From Bagarius yarrelli (Eukaryota; Chordata; Actinopteri; Siluriformes; Sisoridae): a stretch of 64,000 nucleotides of DNA. The DNA lies in contig VCAZ01000111.1 of NCBI GenBank assembly GCA_005784505.1, forward strand, positions 1,098,537 through 1,162,536, read 5' to 3'. The position numbers and the translations under genes are program-made. This document shows, piece by piece, positions 11,229-22,442 of the stretch. Position 1 is the first letter of the stretch; each line of letters begins with the position of its first letter. Under the pieces are notes generated by a model that had not been told where the DNA came from, made no database searches, and was given only the letters and a program-made list of their open reading frames with translations.

Positions 11229-11555
11229 GCAGAACGGTGTCTTAGTGCTTAGCATTGTTGCCTTTTAGCAATAAGGGCCCTCCTTCGATTTCCGGGGCCT
11301 TTCTTCTGGGGCATGTTTTCCCCGTGTTTGTGCGGATTTTTCCCACAGTCCAAAAACATATATGTTAAAATCGATTGTCGATTCTAAATTGCCCACAGGA
11401 GTGCGTGTGAGTGTGTGTGTGTGTGTGGCCCTGTGATGGACTGGCGACCTGTCCTGGGTGTCCCCCTCCTGCCTTTTACCCTTTCAGAGAAGGCTGGGAT
11501 AGAATCCAGCAGATCCCTGTGACCCCGAATTAGGAAATAAGATGGTATAGAATAT
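11229..11555 (+). mobile_element. SINE family C, long copy
   Basis: It has a head region (ttagtgcttagcattgttgcc), then ccccgtgtttgtgcgg and cccacagtccaaaaacat. These are followed by ttctaaattgcccacaggag, an internal GT run, ccctgtgatggactggcgac and the tagactcc-type tail. The order is conserved with 54858-55100. An antisense open frame across this copy is only a shadow. Confidence 0.8.
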
Positions 11556-11559
11556 CTCA

Positions 11560-12710
11560 ATCCTTTTTTTTTAGGTTTCAACAAAAATATTAGCCATCTA
11601 ATAATGGCTGGATATGCTCAACGGAGTCGTTGTTAGAAAATAAATCCACTTAATTTAATAATGATCATGAGAACCATTTTTTAGCTAATCTGACAACAAA
11701 GTAAAAAGTAAAAAACGTGAAAAAAAAAATAAGACATGAAATGAGTGGCAGCTTATTAAAATGAAGACAGACCACAACTCATATCCTGGTTCTTTATCTT
11801 TCAAAACACTGTGAGGTGAAGGAATGTACACAGATCTCTCTTTATCTAAAACGCAATAGTGCCGCTGTCGGTGAAATTGCATCTCACACACTCCGCCTCC
11901 AGCAGCCCCCCTTTTTTTTCTGTTATGCATCAGATATCAATTAGTGAGCTGAGGTGACAGGGTCCTGAGGGTATCAGTCCATGTCTATCTAACTGCTGGT
12001 GTTCGTTAGTCTCAGGGAGACTTTTCTTGGACCAGCTATTTTTTTTGTCTGACTCCATATTTAAATTGCTGAGGGATATAAAAGTGTGGAAAATAATATC
12101 ATCATGCCAGAATTAATTCTTTTCCAAAGATTGGGCATTAAAAAGTGTTTTATTTTGCTTATAGCACAGCAATTTGACATGACGGCGTTATGACCATTTC
12201 TTAAATTGCAAAAGTAATTGGATCAGACTTAAATACCTGCCTAAAACTGGGCTTCCAATGTGTGACGTCTGCCAAATGCTGTAAATGTACGCAGTATTCC
12301 TTTTAATAAAAAAAGTGATGGTTTGACATGTATATTTGCTAAAATAACAGGCTTAAATTAACTGCGTCTCATTTTCGAGGCTGTGCGATGAGACGCATTT
12401 ATATCAGTTTTTGAATTGCAACAGAAGGAGTATCCTCTGCTGACTGGTCCCATATTTCATAAGTCTCCTCTCAGTTCAGACTTCCCAAGTTTCCATCTGA
12501 AGCCGCGATGGCAGCTGCTGTCTGAAAAGAATGTCCGACAGAGTGTTACTTTACTCCAGACTACACTAACTCGTACCCCCTGCCTAACAGGGGTCAAAAA
12601 TACTTCAAGTATTGCTTGCTGCAGTGTTTGTAACAGTGACTTGTCTATCGCTCATGGTGAGTTCATCAGCGTAATTTCAAGTTTCCTGTTCTACAATGTC
12701 CTAACTGAGG
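11560..12710. other. mostly unassigned sequence with a SINE A tail scrap
   Basis: The only recognised element is acgtctgccaaatgctgtaa at 12265-12285, the tip of the SINE A tail. The stretch 11740-11990 is repeat-free and of balanced composition. The 100-residue plus-strand frame at 12416-12718 has no motif and runs into the next SINE. Confidence 0.45.
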
Positions 12711-12897
12711 TGTGTTAGATTAGTGGATAAGGTGTTTAACTGCTAATTGGAAAATTGCGGTTGGATTTCCAGCACCACCAAGTTGCCACCGCTGGGCCCC
12801 TGAGCAAGGCCCTTAACCACCAATTGCTTAGTTGTATAAAGGAGATTAATGTAAGTCACTTTGGATAAGGACGTCTGCCAAATGCTGTAAATGCAAA
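12711..12897 (+). mobile_element. SINE family A copy
   Basis: Full length with a mutated A box (tagattagtggataagg), a B-box relic (GGTTGGATTTCC), a complete core and an intact tail (gacgtctgccaaatgctgtaaatg). Confidence 0.85.
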
Positions 12898-13081
12898 CTG
12901 TGCTAAAAATTAGTTAAATTCTATTTAATTACTTTACTTCATCAAACATGTCCTAGAATTTTGGGAGGCTTGGGGGAAACACTAGGAGGTTTAGGTGGGG
13001 GTGGGTAGTTTGTACTACCTCCCTGACATGAGTTTTTGTAGGCTGGGATGTCTGGTAGCATCAGCGTCTGACCACATGTTT

Positions 13082-13315
13082 TTATTCGACACTATCTCTC
13101 TTTTTCAGTCTGCCCACCTCTTTAGATAAACCCATCACAGCAGGGCATTCTGGGTGATAAGCTCGGAGAGCAGATTGAATAGAATCAGGCACTTTATATA
13201 CCTCAAACAGTTGATGTGACATTTCTTTTAACCTGGCTACCAAGTTTCTTGAGGGGTATTTATTCACTTGTGTGTATTTGTTTAAATCATCCAAAATTGG
13301 TGTGTCTCAGTAGCA
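13082..13315 (-). other. small protein-like open frame, unassigned
   Basis: The minus strand reads about 72 codons open to a stop, with natural-looking composition (KYPSRNLVARLKEMSHQLFE, then ...RAYHPECPAVMGLS, ending ...KKRDSVE). AATAAA overlaps the stop codon. There is no ATG at the 5' end, so it could only be a 3' exon or a relic of a protein. I do not recognise the sequence. It may equally be chance or part of an unknown transposon. Confidence 0.15.
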
Positions 13316-13444
13316 TGTAGGTGTGTTATGTAAATAAAGAAACATGGTGTGCTGTTGCAGCAACATAAAACACAGCTAATATTGGCAAGTTATTTTCTGG
13401 TAAAAGTCTTTTATTTGATGCCATATTAATCTGCAGACCTTTTT

Positions 13445-13732
13445 GGGGGCAGCGATGGCTCAAATAGTTAAGGCATTAAGTTGTTGATTGAAAGATCAGT
13501 AAGTACCAGGGTTCGAGCCTGAACACTGCCAGTTAGCAACTGTTGGGTCCTTAAGCAAGACCCTTAACCCTTCCTGCTTTAGGGATGCTGAACCCAACAC
13601 CTTAGTTGTTGATTAAAAGATCAGGAAAACACTGCTAGTCAACAACCATTGGGTCCTTGATTAACCTTTCCTGCTTCAGGGGTGCTATATAATAGCTGCC
13701 CTTGCGCTCTGACCCAAACCTTTTTGGAGTGA
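13445..13732 (+). mobile_element. SINE family B copy with internal duplication
   Basis: The head is ggggcagcgatggctcaaat, with B box GGTTCGAGCC and the core gggtccttaagcaagaccctt. The part from the ttgttgatt-agatcag block to the cttcaggggtgct block then appears a second time (from about 13598). The copy ends gcgctctgacccaaacctttttgg. Confidence 0.75.
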
Positions 13733-13873
13733 CTTTATATCTTTTATACAACTGAGTAACTAGGGGTTAAGGGCCTTGCTTAGGGGCCCGGCAGCAACTT
13801 TGTGATGCTGGAAAACAAAACCCGATCTTCCAGGTATCAGTCTAACACCTTAAGGACTGATCCACCACTTCCA
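13733..13873 (-). mobile_element. SINE family A copy, reverse
   Basis: It directly abuts the family B copy. The reverse complement has the head ggaagtggtggatcag, the core ggcccctaagcaaggccc and the tail start ttgtataaaag; the extreme tail is missing. Confidence 0.75.
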
Positions 13874-14359
13874 CACTTTTGGTGTTACAGAAACACCTTA
13901 TTAATTTTGGCCAATTAGATTTAGGCATTTAATAACACTGTGGTTAAAAAAAAAAAATCCCAAATATATTTGCGATAGTTTTGCATTGTTTTTTTAAAAT
14001 CCTTCATTTGTCTTTTGTTCAAAATTGAGACAGACCAACAGCTTTTCATTGTAATCACAAAATCTATCCGGCTTTAATCTCTCAATCTCGCTTTTAGCTC
14101 TCTCTTTTCTCTTTCCCTCCTTTAGCTCCAAAGCCCACAGGAGCTACTCAATCCGTCAACCAGACAAGATTTTGCTTTTATCCAGCCGCCATCTTAATTC
14201 TTTTTAACTTGCTAACGGCAAGTGCACTGGTAAAAGTGAATTAATTTTGCACCCCTTAAACCCCCTACATCAGAGGAGCCAAAAAGTCAAGTACCACCTT
14301 GAAGATGCTCATGGAGGTCAAGTAGCCATTAGTGCTTTCCAACCCTTTTGCAAAACAGT

Positions 14360-14600
14360 CACAGCAGTGCTGAAGGTTGATGAGGGACACTGATAATCTT
14401 TGGCCCAGCAGGCTCTGTCAAAGGCCACTGGACATGACACGCTCCTTCTCAGCAGGACATAGACAGGGACCAGGTTTTATTCTGCAATAAGGAGATGACA
14501 TCCACCTGGACATGTCACAGCCCATTGCTTTCTGGGCTAAAGACATCAGATGGGCCACTTAGAGCAGAGCAGGAAGAGGACAAAGGCAGTGTGTGAGCTG
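14360..14600. other. non-repetitive GC-balanced stretch
   Basis: No similarity to any repeat in the window and no notable frame. It is flagged for a cross-species alignment only. Confidence 0.12.
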
Positions 14601-14798
14601 AATACCAAACACTTTTTACTTTGATTCAACAGTTTTCTTAACTTTAGTCAGTTGTGCAATAACTTGTTTAGTCCTGCAGTCCTTTAACAGAAAGAACAAA
14701 TAAATGTAATCCAAACTTCAAATATTAAGTAAAGTAAATATTAACCTTTAGCATCTTGGACCTCATCAGAGAATTAACAACCTTATCAAAAGTGTTAT

Positions 14799-14912
14799 AC
14801 ATTTATCACATTTTTCAGCCAACTGAGCAGTAAGGGCCTTGATCAGGGGCCCAGAAATAGCAGCTTGGTGGTCTTGGGAATTAAAATCAAGTATCTTCCA
14901 ATCTGCTGCCCC
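14799..14912 (-). mobile_element. SINE family A core, left half of an inverted pair
   Basis: It carries the reverse core (actgagcagtaagggccttgatcaggggccc) and ggtggtcttggg. A plus-strand head of the same family follows 15 bp later, giving a head-to-head arrangement. Confidence 0.65.
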
Positions 14913-14927
14913 ACACCGGGGCACTGT

Positions 14928-14993
14928 AGAAAAGTGGTAGCTTAGAGGTTAGGTGTTGGGCAGCAGATCAAAAGATCCTTGGTTAAAGTCGGA
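14928..14993 (+). mobile_element. SINE family A head, right half of an inverted pair
   Basis: The segment agaaaagtggtagcttagagg then ttaggtgttgggcagcagat matches the A-box-containing head; the B box is eroded (ccttggttaaagtc) and the rest is lost. Confidence 0.55.
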
Positions 14994-15236
14994 GGACTGT
15001 TATATATCAATAATACTTTAGTTATAAAGTAGTTATGGTCTGGCGCCGGCTCTGTCAGTCAGTTTTCCAAATGTTTTTTTGAGGGGTAACCTGAAGAAAA
15101 CCCCAAAACATAGGAAGAGCATACATGCAGGGAAAAGGTAGGACTCAAAACTTTTGAAATAAATAAACCCACAAAACTCAATAATGCTTGTAAAAGTATG
15201 TTTACAAAATAAGTTTATCTTTGTGGTTAGTAGGTA

Positions 15237-15525
15237 GTAAATAGGGTTGCTGCCTCTCAGCTCTATGGTTCCCAGAAGGTTCTTAGGAGGATCATGGTTA
15301 GTTTTTTCTTCTCAGTGTGTATGCGTGGGTTTCCTCCAGGCTCCTTAGTATCTTTTCACCTTTCAAAAATGTGTGTAGGTGGATTGGCTACTCTCATGGC
15401 GTGAATGTATCACTATCGGGCAGCCTGTGATGGACTGGAATTCAGTCTTGGGTCCCTGATGGTACCCAAAGAGACCCCACTGCAACATTAAAGTACTTCC
15501 AGAAGATAAATAAATTAATGAATCC
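15237..15525 (+). mobile_element. SINE family C copy, degenerate
   Basis: The words gttgctgcctctcagc, gtgtatgcgtgggtttcctcc, gtgatggactggaattcagt and the ataaataaattaatg tail keep the family order. Most internal positions have diverged. Confidence 0.5.
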
Positions 15526-15817
15526 TAGAATCTCTTTTCTAGGGCAACAGGATGTTTCAGACAATTACCTAAGGGCAAGAAATTGATTCTGCTATTAACT
15601 TGCTAGCTTTTTTAACGTAACTCCATCAGATAAAACCAATGATTGAAAAGCATCATTATATAATACATTTCATTTTGTCCCACCAAAATTTGCAATATGC
15701 CCAGCATTTAACACAGTTTTGCTAATGAACTTCACAATTAAACATGTTTACAAGCTTTGAAATTGTCTCCCTGCAACAACTATTGTAATGTCAAGCCTCA
15801 GTACTTTTTTAGAATTG

Positions 15818-16042
15818 TCAGTGTGGACAAATATTGCTTGAAATAACCTTTTCACCATTGATGCATTGCCAATGTTTGAGGCCTAAAGCCTGAACCCTGG
15901 CAGTGTGTTTATTTCCCCTGTGTGTTGAATGATGTACTTCAGACCCCCTGCCTGTCTTTAGTATTGGGAAGACCTGTTGGCTGAGCTGTTGCTCATAGGC
16001 TCGCCACATGAAGTCTTCCTCTTGTAGTCTTGCTACATCCAC
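15818..16042 (-). other. small open frame in repeat-free sequence, unassigned
   Basis: The minus strand is open for 74 codons starting at an ATG (VARLQEEDFMWRAYEQQLSQ near the start). The surroundings contain no recognised repeat. The composition is more protein-like than most frames in the window, but there is no domain that I recognise and no clear splice context. It could also be a conserved non-coding element. Confidence 0.12.
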
Positions 16043-16368
16043 ATCGCACCGATCTAGTATACACTACACTCCAACCAGGCCCCATGTGCCAGAAACATGC
16101 CAGACAAAAAGAAGCCATATGGCAGATTAGTGCATTGGGTTCTGGAGGCAACGGTTATTGAGAACTTATTGAGAATAAGACTTTTATTACTTTTACTTTA
16201 AAAGTAATAATTTATGGTTGGTGAGTTAAATACAAAAGGTTTGTCAGTGATTTTATTTTTTTAAATCTTTCATTAAAACCTAGAAAAAAAAACTAGGTTT
16301 TTAAAGTATTTTTAAAGTAAGGTAAAACTAGGATTTTAAAGTAAGCCACACCTTCTTGACTTTTTTTT

Positions 16369-16521
16369 TACATTTACATTTCTCTCTTTTATACAACTGA
16401 GCAATTAGGGGTTAAGGGCCTCGCTCAGGGGCCCAGTGGTGGCAACTTGGTGGTGCTGGGAATGGAACCCTGATCCTTCAGGTATCATTCCACCACCTCA
16501 ACTACTGAGCCACCACCTCCC
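16369..16521 (-). mobile_element. SINE family A copy, left half of an inverted pair
   Basis: The reverse complement is complete from the head (ggggaggtggtggctcagtag) through the B box (GGTTCCATTCCC) and core to the aaatgtaaatgt tip. It lacks the gtcgctctggataag block. It is followed without a gap by a plus-strand tail of the same family, so the region can fold back. Confidence 0.8.
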
Positions 16522-16604
16522 CACTAATTGCTCAGTTGTATAAAAAGAGATAAATGTAAGTCGCTCTGGATAAGGGTGTCTACCAAATTCTGTAAATGTA
16601 AATG
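16522..16604 (+). mobile_element. SINE family A tail, right half of an inverted pair
   Basis: The segment taattgctcagttgtataaa, then gagataaatgtaagtcgctc and tggataaggg, is an intact tail. It is complementary to the left end of the preceding reverse copy. Confidence 0.8.
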
Positions 16605-16738
16605 TTGTACTGTGTATAATCATGAATCATGTCTTCTAAATTAAAAGTTGAATTAAAAACCTTGTATAGGCAACCAATCTAAAATCACCTTTCAGTTTAT
16701 ATTACCAAATTTTGATTAATCTCAAAGATTTAATTTAC

Positions 16739-16934
16739 CAGGGGTGTCCAAACTCTGCCCTGGAGGCTTGGTGTCCTGCAGAGTTTAGCTCCAACTTGCA
16801 TCAACACACCTACCTGTAAGTATTAAGTCTACCATGCAAGATCTTGATTAGTTGGTTCAGGTGTGTTTAATTAGGGCTGGAGCTAAACTCTGCAGGACAC
16901 CCCGACCCTCCTGGACCGAGATTCAACATCCCTG
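16739..16934 (+). mobile_element. hAT-type palindromic MITE, full copy
   Basis: Left end CAGGGGTGTCCAAACTCTGC and right end reading, in reverse, CAGGGATGTTGAATCTCGG. The body contains the family's inner inverted blocks gcagagtttagctccaactt and ggagctaaactctgcaggac, so it folds into a long hairpin. The flanking octamers (taatttac and ctttgccc) do not match, so the target duplication has decayed. Confidence 0.8.
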
Positions 16935-17543
16935 CTTTGCCCTCACTTAGATGATAACACATAAGTGCTTCTTTATAGGAAGGCTGGAATTATGTTTGCA
17001 CCAAGATACTTTCTACAGAATATATAATTAAATTAGAGTATAGTCAAAAAGATCACTTGACATATTGCTCTTTCTTACAAGATGAAGGTTCTAACCATCT
17101 AACCATGGTCAGAAATTCTAAACAGTCTGTTCTAAGCATACTTTAGTTAAATAAGCTGACTTTAAACATTCTCTAAAAGTTTGCCAAATTTTGTTAAAGG
17201 CCGCTGAACGGTGTCGGCTTTGTGATAAAGATGCTGACAAAAATGTTTTAAAGATGTGGCGGAGGCGGCCGGGTTCCATTCCAATATTTACCTAATCGTT
17301 TTATCTATAGTTTACCACAACAGAACTATGAAGGGTTAATACATTTACCAGAAATTATTCCACACTCAGCAGTCCTGAACACAATCACAGAATTTTTATC
17401 AGATGAATTATGGAATTGTTTTTGTTAACAACGTTGATTCAAGCAGTTTTTTTTAGTTTTTTTTTCAAAACCAAACCAAAAAACAAAGACATTAATGTTA
17501 AATAGGATGATTTATACCAAAGTGCTATATATTGACTTTTTTT
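16935..17543. other. unassigned sequence
   Basis: No family or credible frame recognised. Confidence 0.5.
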
Positions 17544-17717
17544 CATCCATCCATACATTCATTCATTCATTTATTCATTCATTCTATGGGTATCTTCTAT
17601 AGCTGCTTATTCACTAATTCGGGATCACAGGGATCTGCTAAAGTCTATCCCAGCCATCTAAAAAAGGAAAAGGCAGTAGGGGTACACCCTGAACAGGTCG
17701 CCAGTCCATCACAGGGC

Positions 17718-17748
<31 letters not shown>

Positions 17749-17816
17749 TCCTATGGGCAATTTACAATCACCAATCAATCTAACATACATGTTTTTGGAC
17801 TGTGGGAGGAACCAGG
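17544..17816 (-). mobile_element. SINE family C copy, reverse, with (CA)n
   Basis: From the left it carries a CATTCATTCATT tail repeat, gggatcacagggatctgct, caggtcgccagtccatcac and a (CA)n run at 17718-17745. It ends with ttggactgtgggagg. This is the antisense of the blocks in 11229-11555. The target-site-like tail repeat is typical of L2-type insertions. Confidence 0.8.
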
Positions 17817-18800
17817 GACCTTCTTGCTAAGACATGTGGTAGTAGATTTTCTTACCTATAAAAGATAAACTATTTAAAACAATAGTAATAATTTACTCTC
17901 CCTGCTTTCCCAAAACATTAATGAGGGATAACCAGCAACCTATTTGCATCATATAGACTTTTTACACATTTTACAAGATGTGACATAGAGACTCATTTAT
18001 AGAGAAATTCTTACACCAGGTCAGATATACAATAATAATGATAAAATAAGTAATATTATGTTATGAAGCGGAGATATTATGAAGTTAAAAATTAACCCAC
18101 ACGATATGTACTCTACAGACATTTCTGGAAGACAATGTCCAAAATGTGCATTTTAAAAAGTCAGCTGCCAGATAGGAGAGTTGATCTATTGGAAAAATAA
18201 GGTGACAGAGACACCCAACCACCCGCAGAGATACACACAGACAGAAACACACACACATGCCATCTGGAAGAACACTGTGTCCTGCTGAAGTTCCAGAGAG
18301 CGATGTGAACTTTTTCAGCATATTTATTAATTTGACATGACCTTTGATAATGTCAGCATATCTTCTAGTGCGCCTAACGGAGTATTATGGTAAGAATAAA
18401 CGCTGTGTGTGTGTGTGTGTGTGTGTGTACTTGGGGTTGAGAACATAATGGACGGATACATGGTTTCTGGACTAAACAGTTTTACTATTTTAAACTGGCG
18501 TGTACAATAAATTTGCATGATAATCTAGAAAATAAATGCTTTTAGAGTCCAATGTGACCAAACTCAAATATTTTAGCTGTCACAAAGCATTTTATTTGAC
18601 AAGAACCCAACACCTCTTAGCATTTTGTGACCTCTCTCCAATAAGTAAAGCATCGTGGTGGTAGCATGTTAATGAAAGTTAACTGTGGACTATTTTCTAG
18701 ACAGAGTGATGATTGATTCATTCTGTGTTAGCAAACTTTAGTATTATCCTTCCAGAACATTGTCCTTGGAGGAATGAGGAACCCAATAAAAACCCAAATA
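17817..18800. repeat. unassigned sequence with a (GT)n microsatellite at 18405-18429
   Basis: Only the GT run is recognisable. A short CA cluster lies at 18235-18255. Confidence 0.5.
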
Positions 18801-18804
18801 GACA

Positions 18805-19297
18805 CTAAGGCTGCATTTAAACTACAGATCTTGATGCCCAATTCTGATTTTGTGACTGTTTGATTTTTTGATGACCCGCTTACATCAGTAAGACGTACTG
18901 ACTGGGAAATTAAAGAAAAAAATGATGCAATAATCCACGGACAGATACAAAACAATTATTCAGTATGTCACTTTCCATCATGTTTAAAGGTCAGCAAAAC
19001 AATGATCTCTTTAGGAGTAAAAAGAAAAAAAGAAGATCTCTTGTTGCAGCCTGGGAGAAAGTAGCATTAATCGCTATATACCTTGATCGAATGTCAAAAT
19101 ACACAATTGTGGCAATTTATATGCACATACATACTGTATGTCTCCATTCCGTGTCCACCTGAGTTGACGTCACGCACCACCATCGCTTATTTCATAACGT
19201 TCGACTTATATTGACGAGTAAAAATCCGATCTGTCTGCTTAAAGGGCAGACATTAATGCACATTCCAATTCATTTCCACATATGAATAAGGCCTAAA
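18805..19297 (+). mobile_element. non-autonomous TIR element (GGCTGCATTT family), longest copy
   Basis: It starts acactaaggctgcattta and ends near aggcctaa, which in reverse (ttaggcct) resembles the start. Internal blocks tgtccacctgagttgacgtc and agacgtactgact match the copy at 2964-3425. A 65-residue frame at 18965-19162 has no transposase motif. The copy is longer than the deletion derivative at 20524. Confidence 0.6.
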
Positions 19298-19559
19298 TCT
19301 AATCTAAAAATATCAGAATTTGCATGATTTTTTTCCCTGCTTACACGATCGTGAGCTGTGTCCTATCTGTAAAGAAATCATCTGCATTATGCATCCCTTT
19401 TCACCTACTTCTTCTTCACATAAAGGTTATGAGTTTAAGTTCCAGATTGTCTTAACAATTTTGATGCCCATTGATTTTTGCAGAATTAGACTTGTTTTAA
19501 CTGGAGTATTAAAGAGAATCACTTTTCTTTATTCGTTTTACTTCTCTTACCTCAGACAG

Positions 19560-19830
19560 CATGAACCGCTCGCTAATCACTGAGCACAATTAAATCCCTA
19601 TTTCATGTAATTGATCGAGCCTAGCACAAGTCATTTTAATCATAGGAACCCTGTCAGAACATATCTCCGCACTAATCCTTAATAAACCGGAAGCTTTGTT
19701 TTGGATGGAGTTAATTGCTGCCAATGCTAGCGTTGCTGTAGCAGTAATGAGAAGACAGACGTGTTTCTGATTCAGGTATGGGTTTGCAATTTATTCCCTC
19801 CTGAAGTACTCGTTATTGTTCCTTTTATCC
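19560..19830. other. candidate conserved non-coding stretch
   Basis: Repeat-free, with several TAAT-type words (cacaattaaatccctatttc, cattttaatcatagg) and few simple runs. The flag rests on texture only. Confidence 0.2.
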
Positions 19831-20523
19831 AGCTTTCATACAGGAAAAACACGTCATTTAATGTAGTTACATTGATGTACTTTATATAAAGGTTTCTTTG
19901 ACTCAGAGGATGGTGAAATCACCTCCAGGCCTGGCTAGTCTAAAATAGAATTATCTGGAAGCCATCCATCTAAGACAACTACCTTATATAGCCAACACTT
20001 TTCTGCTGAAGGTTTGGTCAGACGTGTTTTCCACGTGAACACGTGGTCAACAATAATGACGCTAGCAATTAATTGGCCCACAGCAAGTCAAGGTCATTTT
20101 TTCCCCCAAACAGGGTTTCCACTTGAACGATTTCAGACACAGAGGTTGCTTTTCAGGCATAATTATATTTCCTTCGTCTGAAGGTTTATTATAGCATATA
20201 TCAAAGAGTTTTCAAAAAGCTTTTCATCATACTAAATTACAGAACATGGCATTACAATCTATCCTCCGAACCGGAATGCGACGGCAAGACAATTATAAAA
20301 ATGCACCTATCGCATTTACAGACTATTCGTTTAAAGACTGATTTCAAAGATTCTAAAGTTTGTAGGTTGACCTGGCACATTTTACTCCTCTTCACATAAA
20401 AAATACTTGCTACTTAATGTACAGGCAACCTATAATTCCACAGGAGACGTTACTCAGGTACCTCTGAAACTAATCCAAAGGTAAAGCTCAGCATGATGCT
20501 ACCACCATCATGTTACACTTATT

Positions 20524-20830
20524 GGCCACATTTACACCGCATGTATTAAGTCACACAATTTCGATTGTTTTGCCGACCTTTAAATATGGTGCAGAAGCAA
20601 AATACTGAATAATCATTTGGTCTTTTTCTTATTGCGTCCATTAATTATCGCGCAGCTTTTACTTACTTTCCGGTCAGTACATTGGGTTGTTTTGCCGTAT
20701 ATAGTGTAAATGTAAATATCAGGTACGGGTCAGTTTTGAAAGAATGTCTAAGCAGGGTCATCCAAATAATCAAATATAATGACAAAATTAAAATTGGCCA
20801 TCAAGATCCGCAGTGTAAATGCAGAAAAAG
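20524..20830 (-). mobile_element. TIR element deletion derivative with both ends
   Basis: The reverse complement begins ctgcatttacactgcggatc and ends gcggtgtaaatgtggcca, so the two termini are inverted repeats of the type GCATTTACACYGC. Inside are tactgaccggaaagtaagt, as at 3091, and aaggtcggcaaaacaat, as at 18990. The middle section present at 18805 is missing, which is typical of a MITE derived by internal deletion. Confidence 0.7.
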
Positions 20831-20989
20831 TGTTTTCTGAATGATCCGTTTTATTTGCGGTACCATATTAATTCAGTATAGAACAATCAAAAGGTAGTCG
20901 TTAGCATACTGTAATTTGTCTCCTGTCACTGGGGGTCTTCCTCTGGCTGTGTGTGTGTGTGTGTAAGTGTATACAGTATACAATTCTAT

Positions 20990-21250
20990 TTTAAGTCTAT
21001 GTGTTTACAGCCTTTGCCAGCTAACCTTTCTGACCTGTGGGATTGAGATTGCAGCTCTATAATTACCCCTGGCAGCTCCTTCACTTTGCCCCGATGGGCT
21101 TTTTTATTTTTGCCGCAGCATTTTCTAACACATCCGAGCTTGCACATAAATACTCCAACCACCTGGAGTCAGAGAATCTGCTTTCCCCTAGGGCTATAGC
21201 ATAAGCTGGTGGGCTTACGGTGAATTGTTTAGAAAGCCAGAATTTACAGT
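20990..21250. other. candidate conserved non-coding stretch
   Basis: It follows a short (GT)n run (20950-20964). It is repeat-free and of balanced composition (acccctggcagctccttcac, ttgccgcagcattttc), with no coding frame. A guess from texture. Confidence 0.2.
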
Positions 21251-22442
21251 GATAGGCAAACAGTGGTGTGTAGGTGTTGGGAAGTGTAATTTTATGTAAT
21301 AAAAAGCAACTACATGGCTCCTGCTAGTGCTAGTAACCAAGGTTACCTGGTCTGTAAATGACTTACATAGCTGTCAGTGGTGATGGAGAAAATAAAATGC
21401 CCTTAGAGAAAATGATGTTGGTTCAAGGTCTAGCACTACCAGAAATCTGAAGGTTTGGACAAAATATTAAAATAAAGAAAAACCTTCAGAAATAATTCAC
21501 TGGGTAATAAAACAAATGTTTATTCAGCCTTAGGACCTGATTTTAAAATAAGAAGATCACTTTGTTTTCAAAGGTAATAACTCGTCCGTTAAAAAAATGC
21601 AGAAGAGACTTCAATTTAGTTGTAAGATTTCTGATGCCAGAGTTATCAATCTAAAAAACAGATCTCAATTCAACCCCTTACTAAACTCAACTTCTTTTTC
21701 AAATAATTTCGATCAAAAAACTTTTCTCTTTTTTTCCAGAATTGTGCAGCTTTATTGGACACTAAGAAGGACATAAGAATATAAACTTGGTGTCCCTTAA
21801 AGTTACTTTATTCCGCTTGTATATTAGCCGTAGGTAGGGTAGGGGTAGCTGGAAAACGAGCGAAACAAAGTCTACCCTGCCTGCATATAAAGAAAACCAA
21901 AGTCATTTTTCATACTTGTTAGTCAAGTTTTAAGGTTTGTTGAGAGTTTTCTTCTAGTGGATGATGAAATGTTGGCGTCTGTGCCCTACAGAGGCTCTCC
22001 AGCTCACTGCTTTTTAATTAGCCGAGTGGTATAAAGACAGCAGAAAAAAAACATCATGTGACTAGCCTCTGGAAATTGAACTGCATTATGTTGTGCTAAT
22101 TTATTCAACGTCGCCATGGCCTTTTTTATATTTTCTGTGTTGTGACAAACGGACGGTTTTGCAATCTTGAAGCAGGACTCTACATGTTTGCTCTTCTCAT
22201 TGTAGTCTCAATTAACTGATAGCATGAAGAAAATCCATGACTGACATGGCATCATATACAGATAGCATTGCTGGAATAATTAGCTAAAACACTAATAGTA
22301 ATGGCTAAACATCTTGATATATTAACTAAACGAGACTAAAATATTTTGAAAGTCACTTTGATTTGGAAGATTTCAACTTTGATGCTGGTTGCTTAACACA
22401 GTAGTAGGATTCCCGCTCGACCGGTAAATTCAAACTTTAAAT
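21251..22442. other. unassigned sequence
   Basis: No family or credible frame recognised. Confidence 0.5.
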
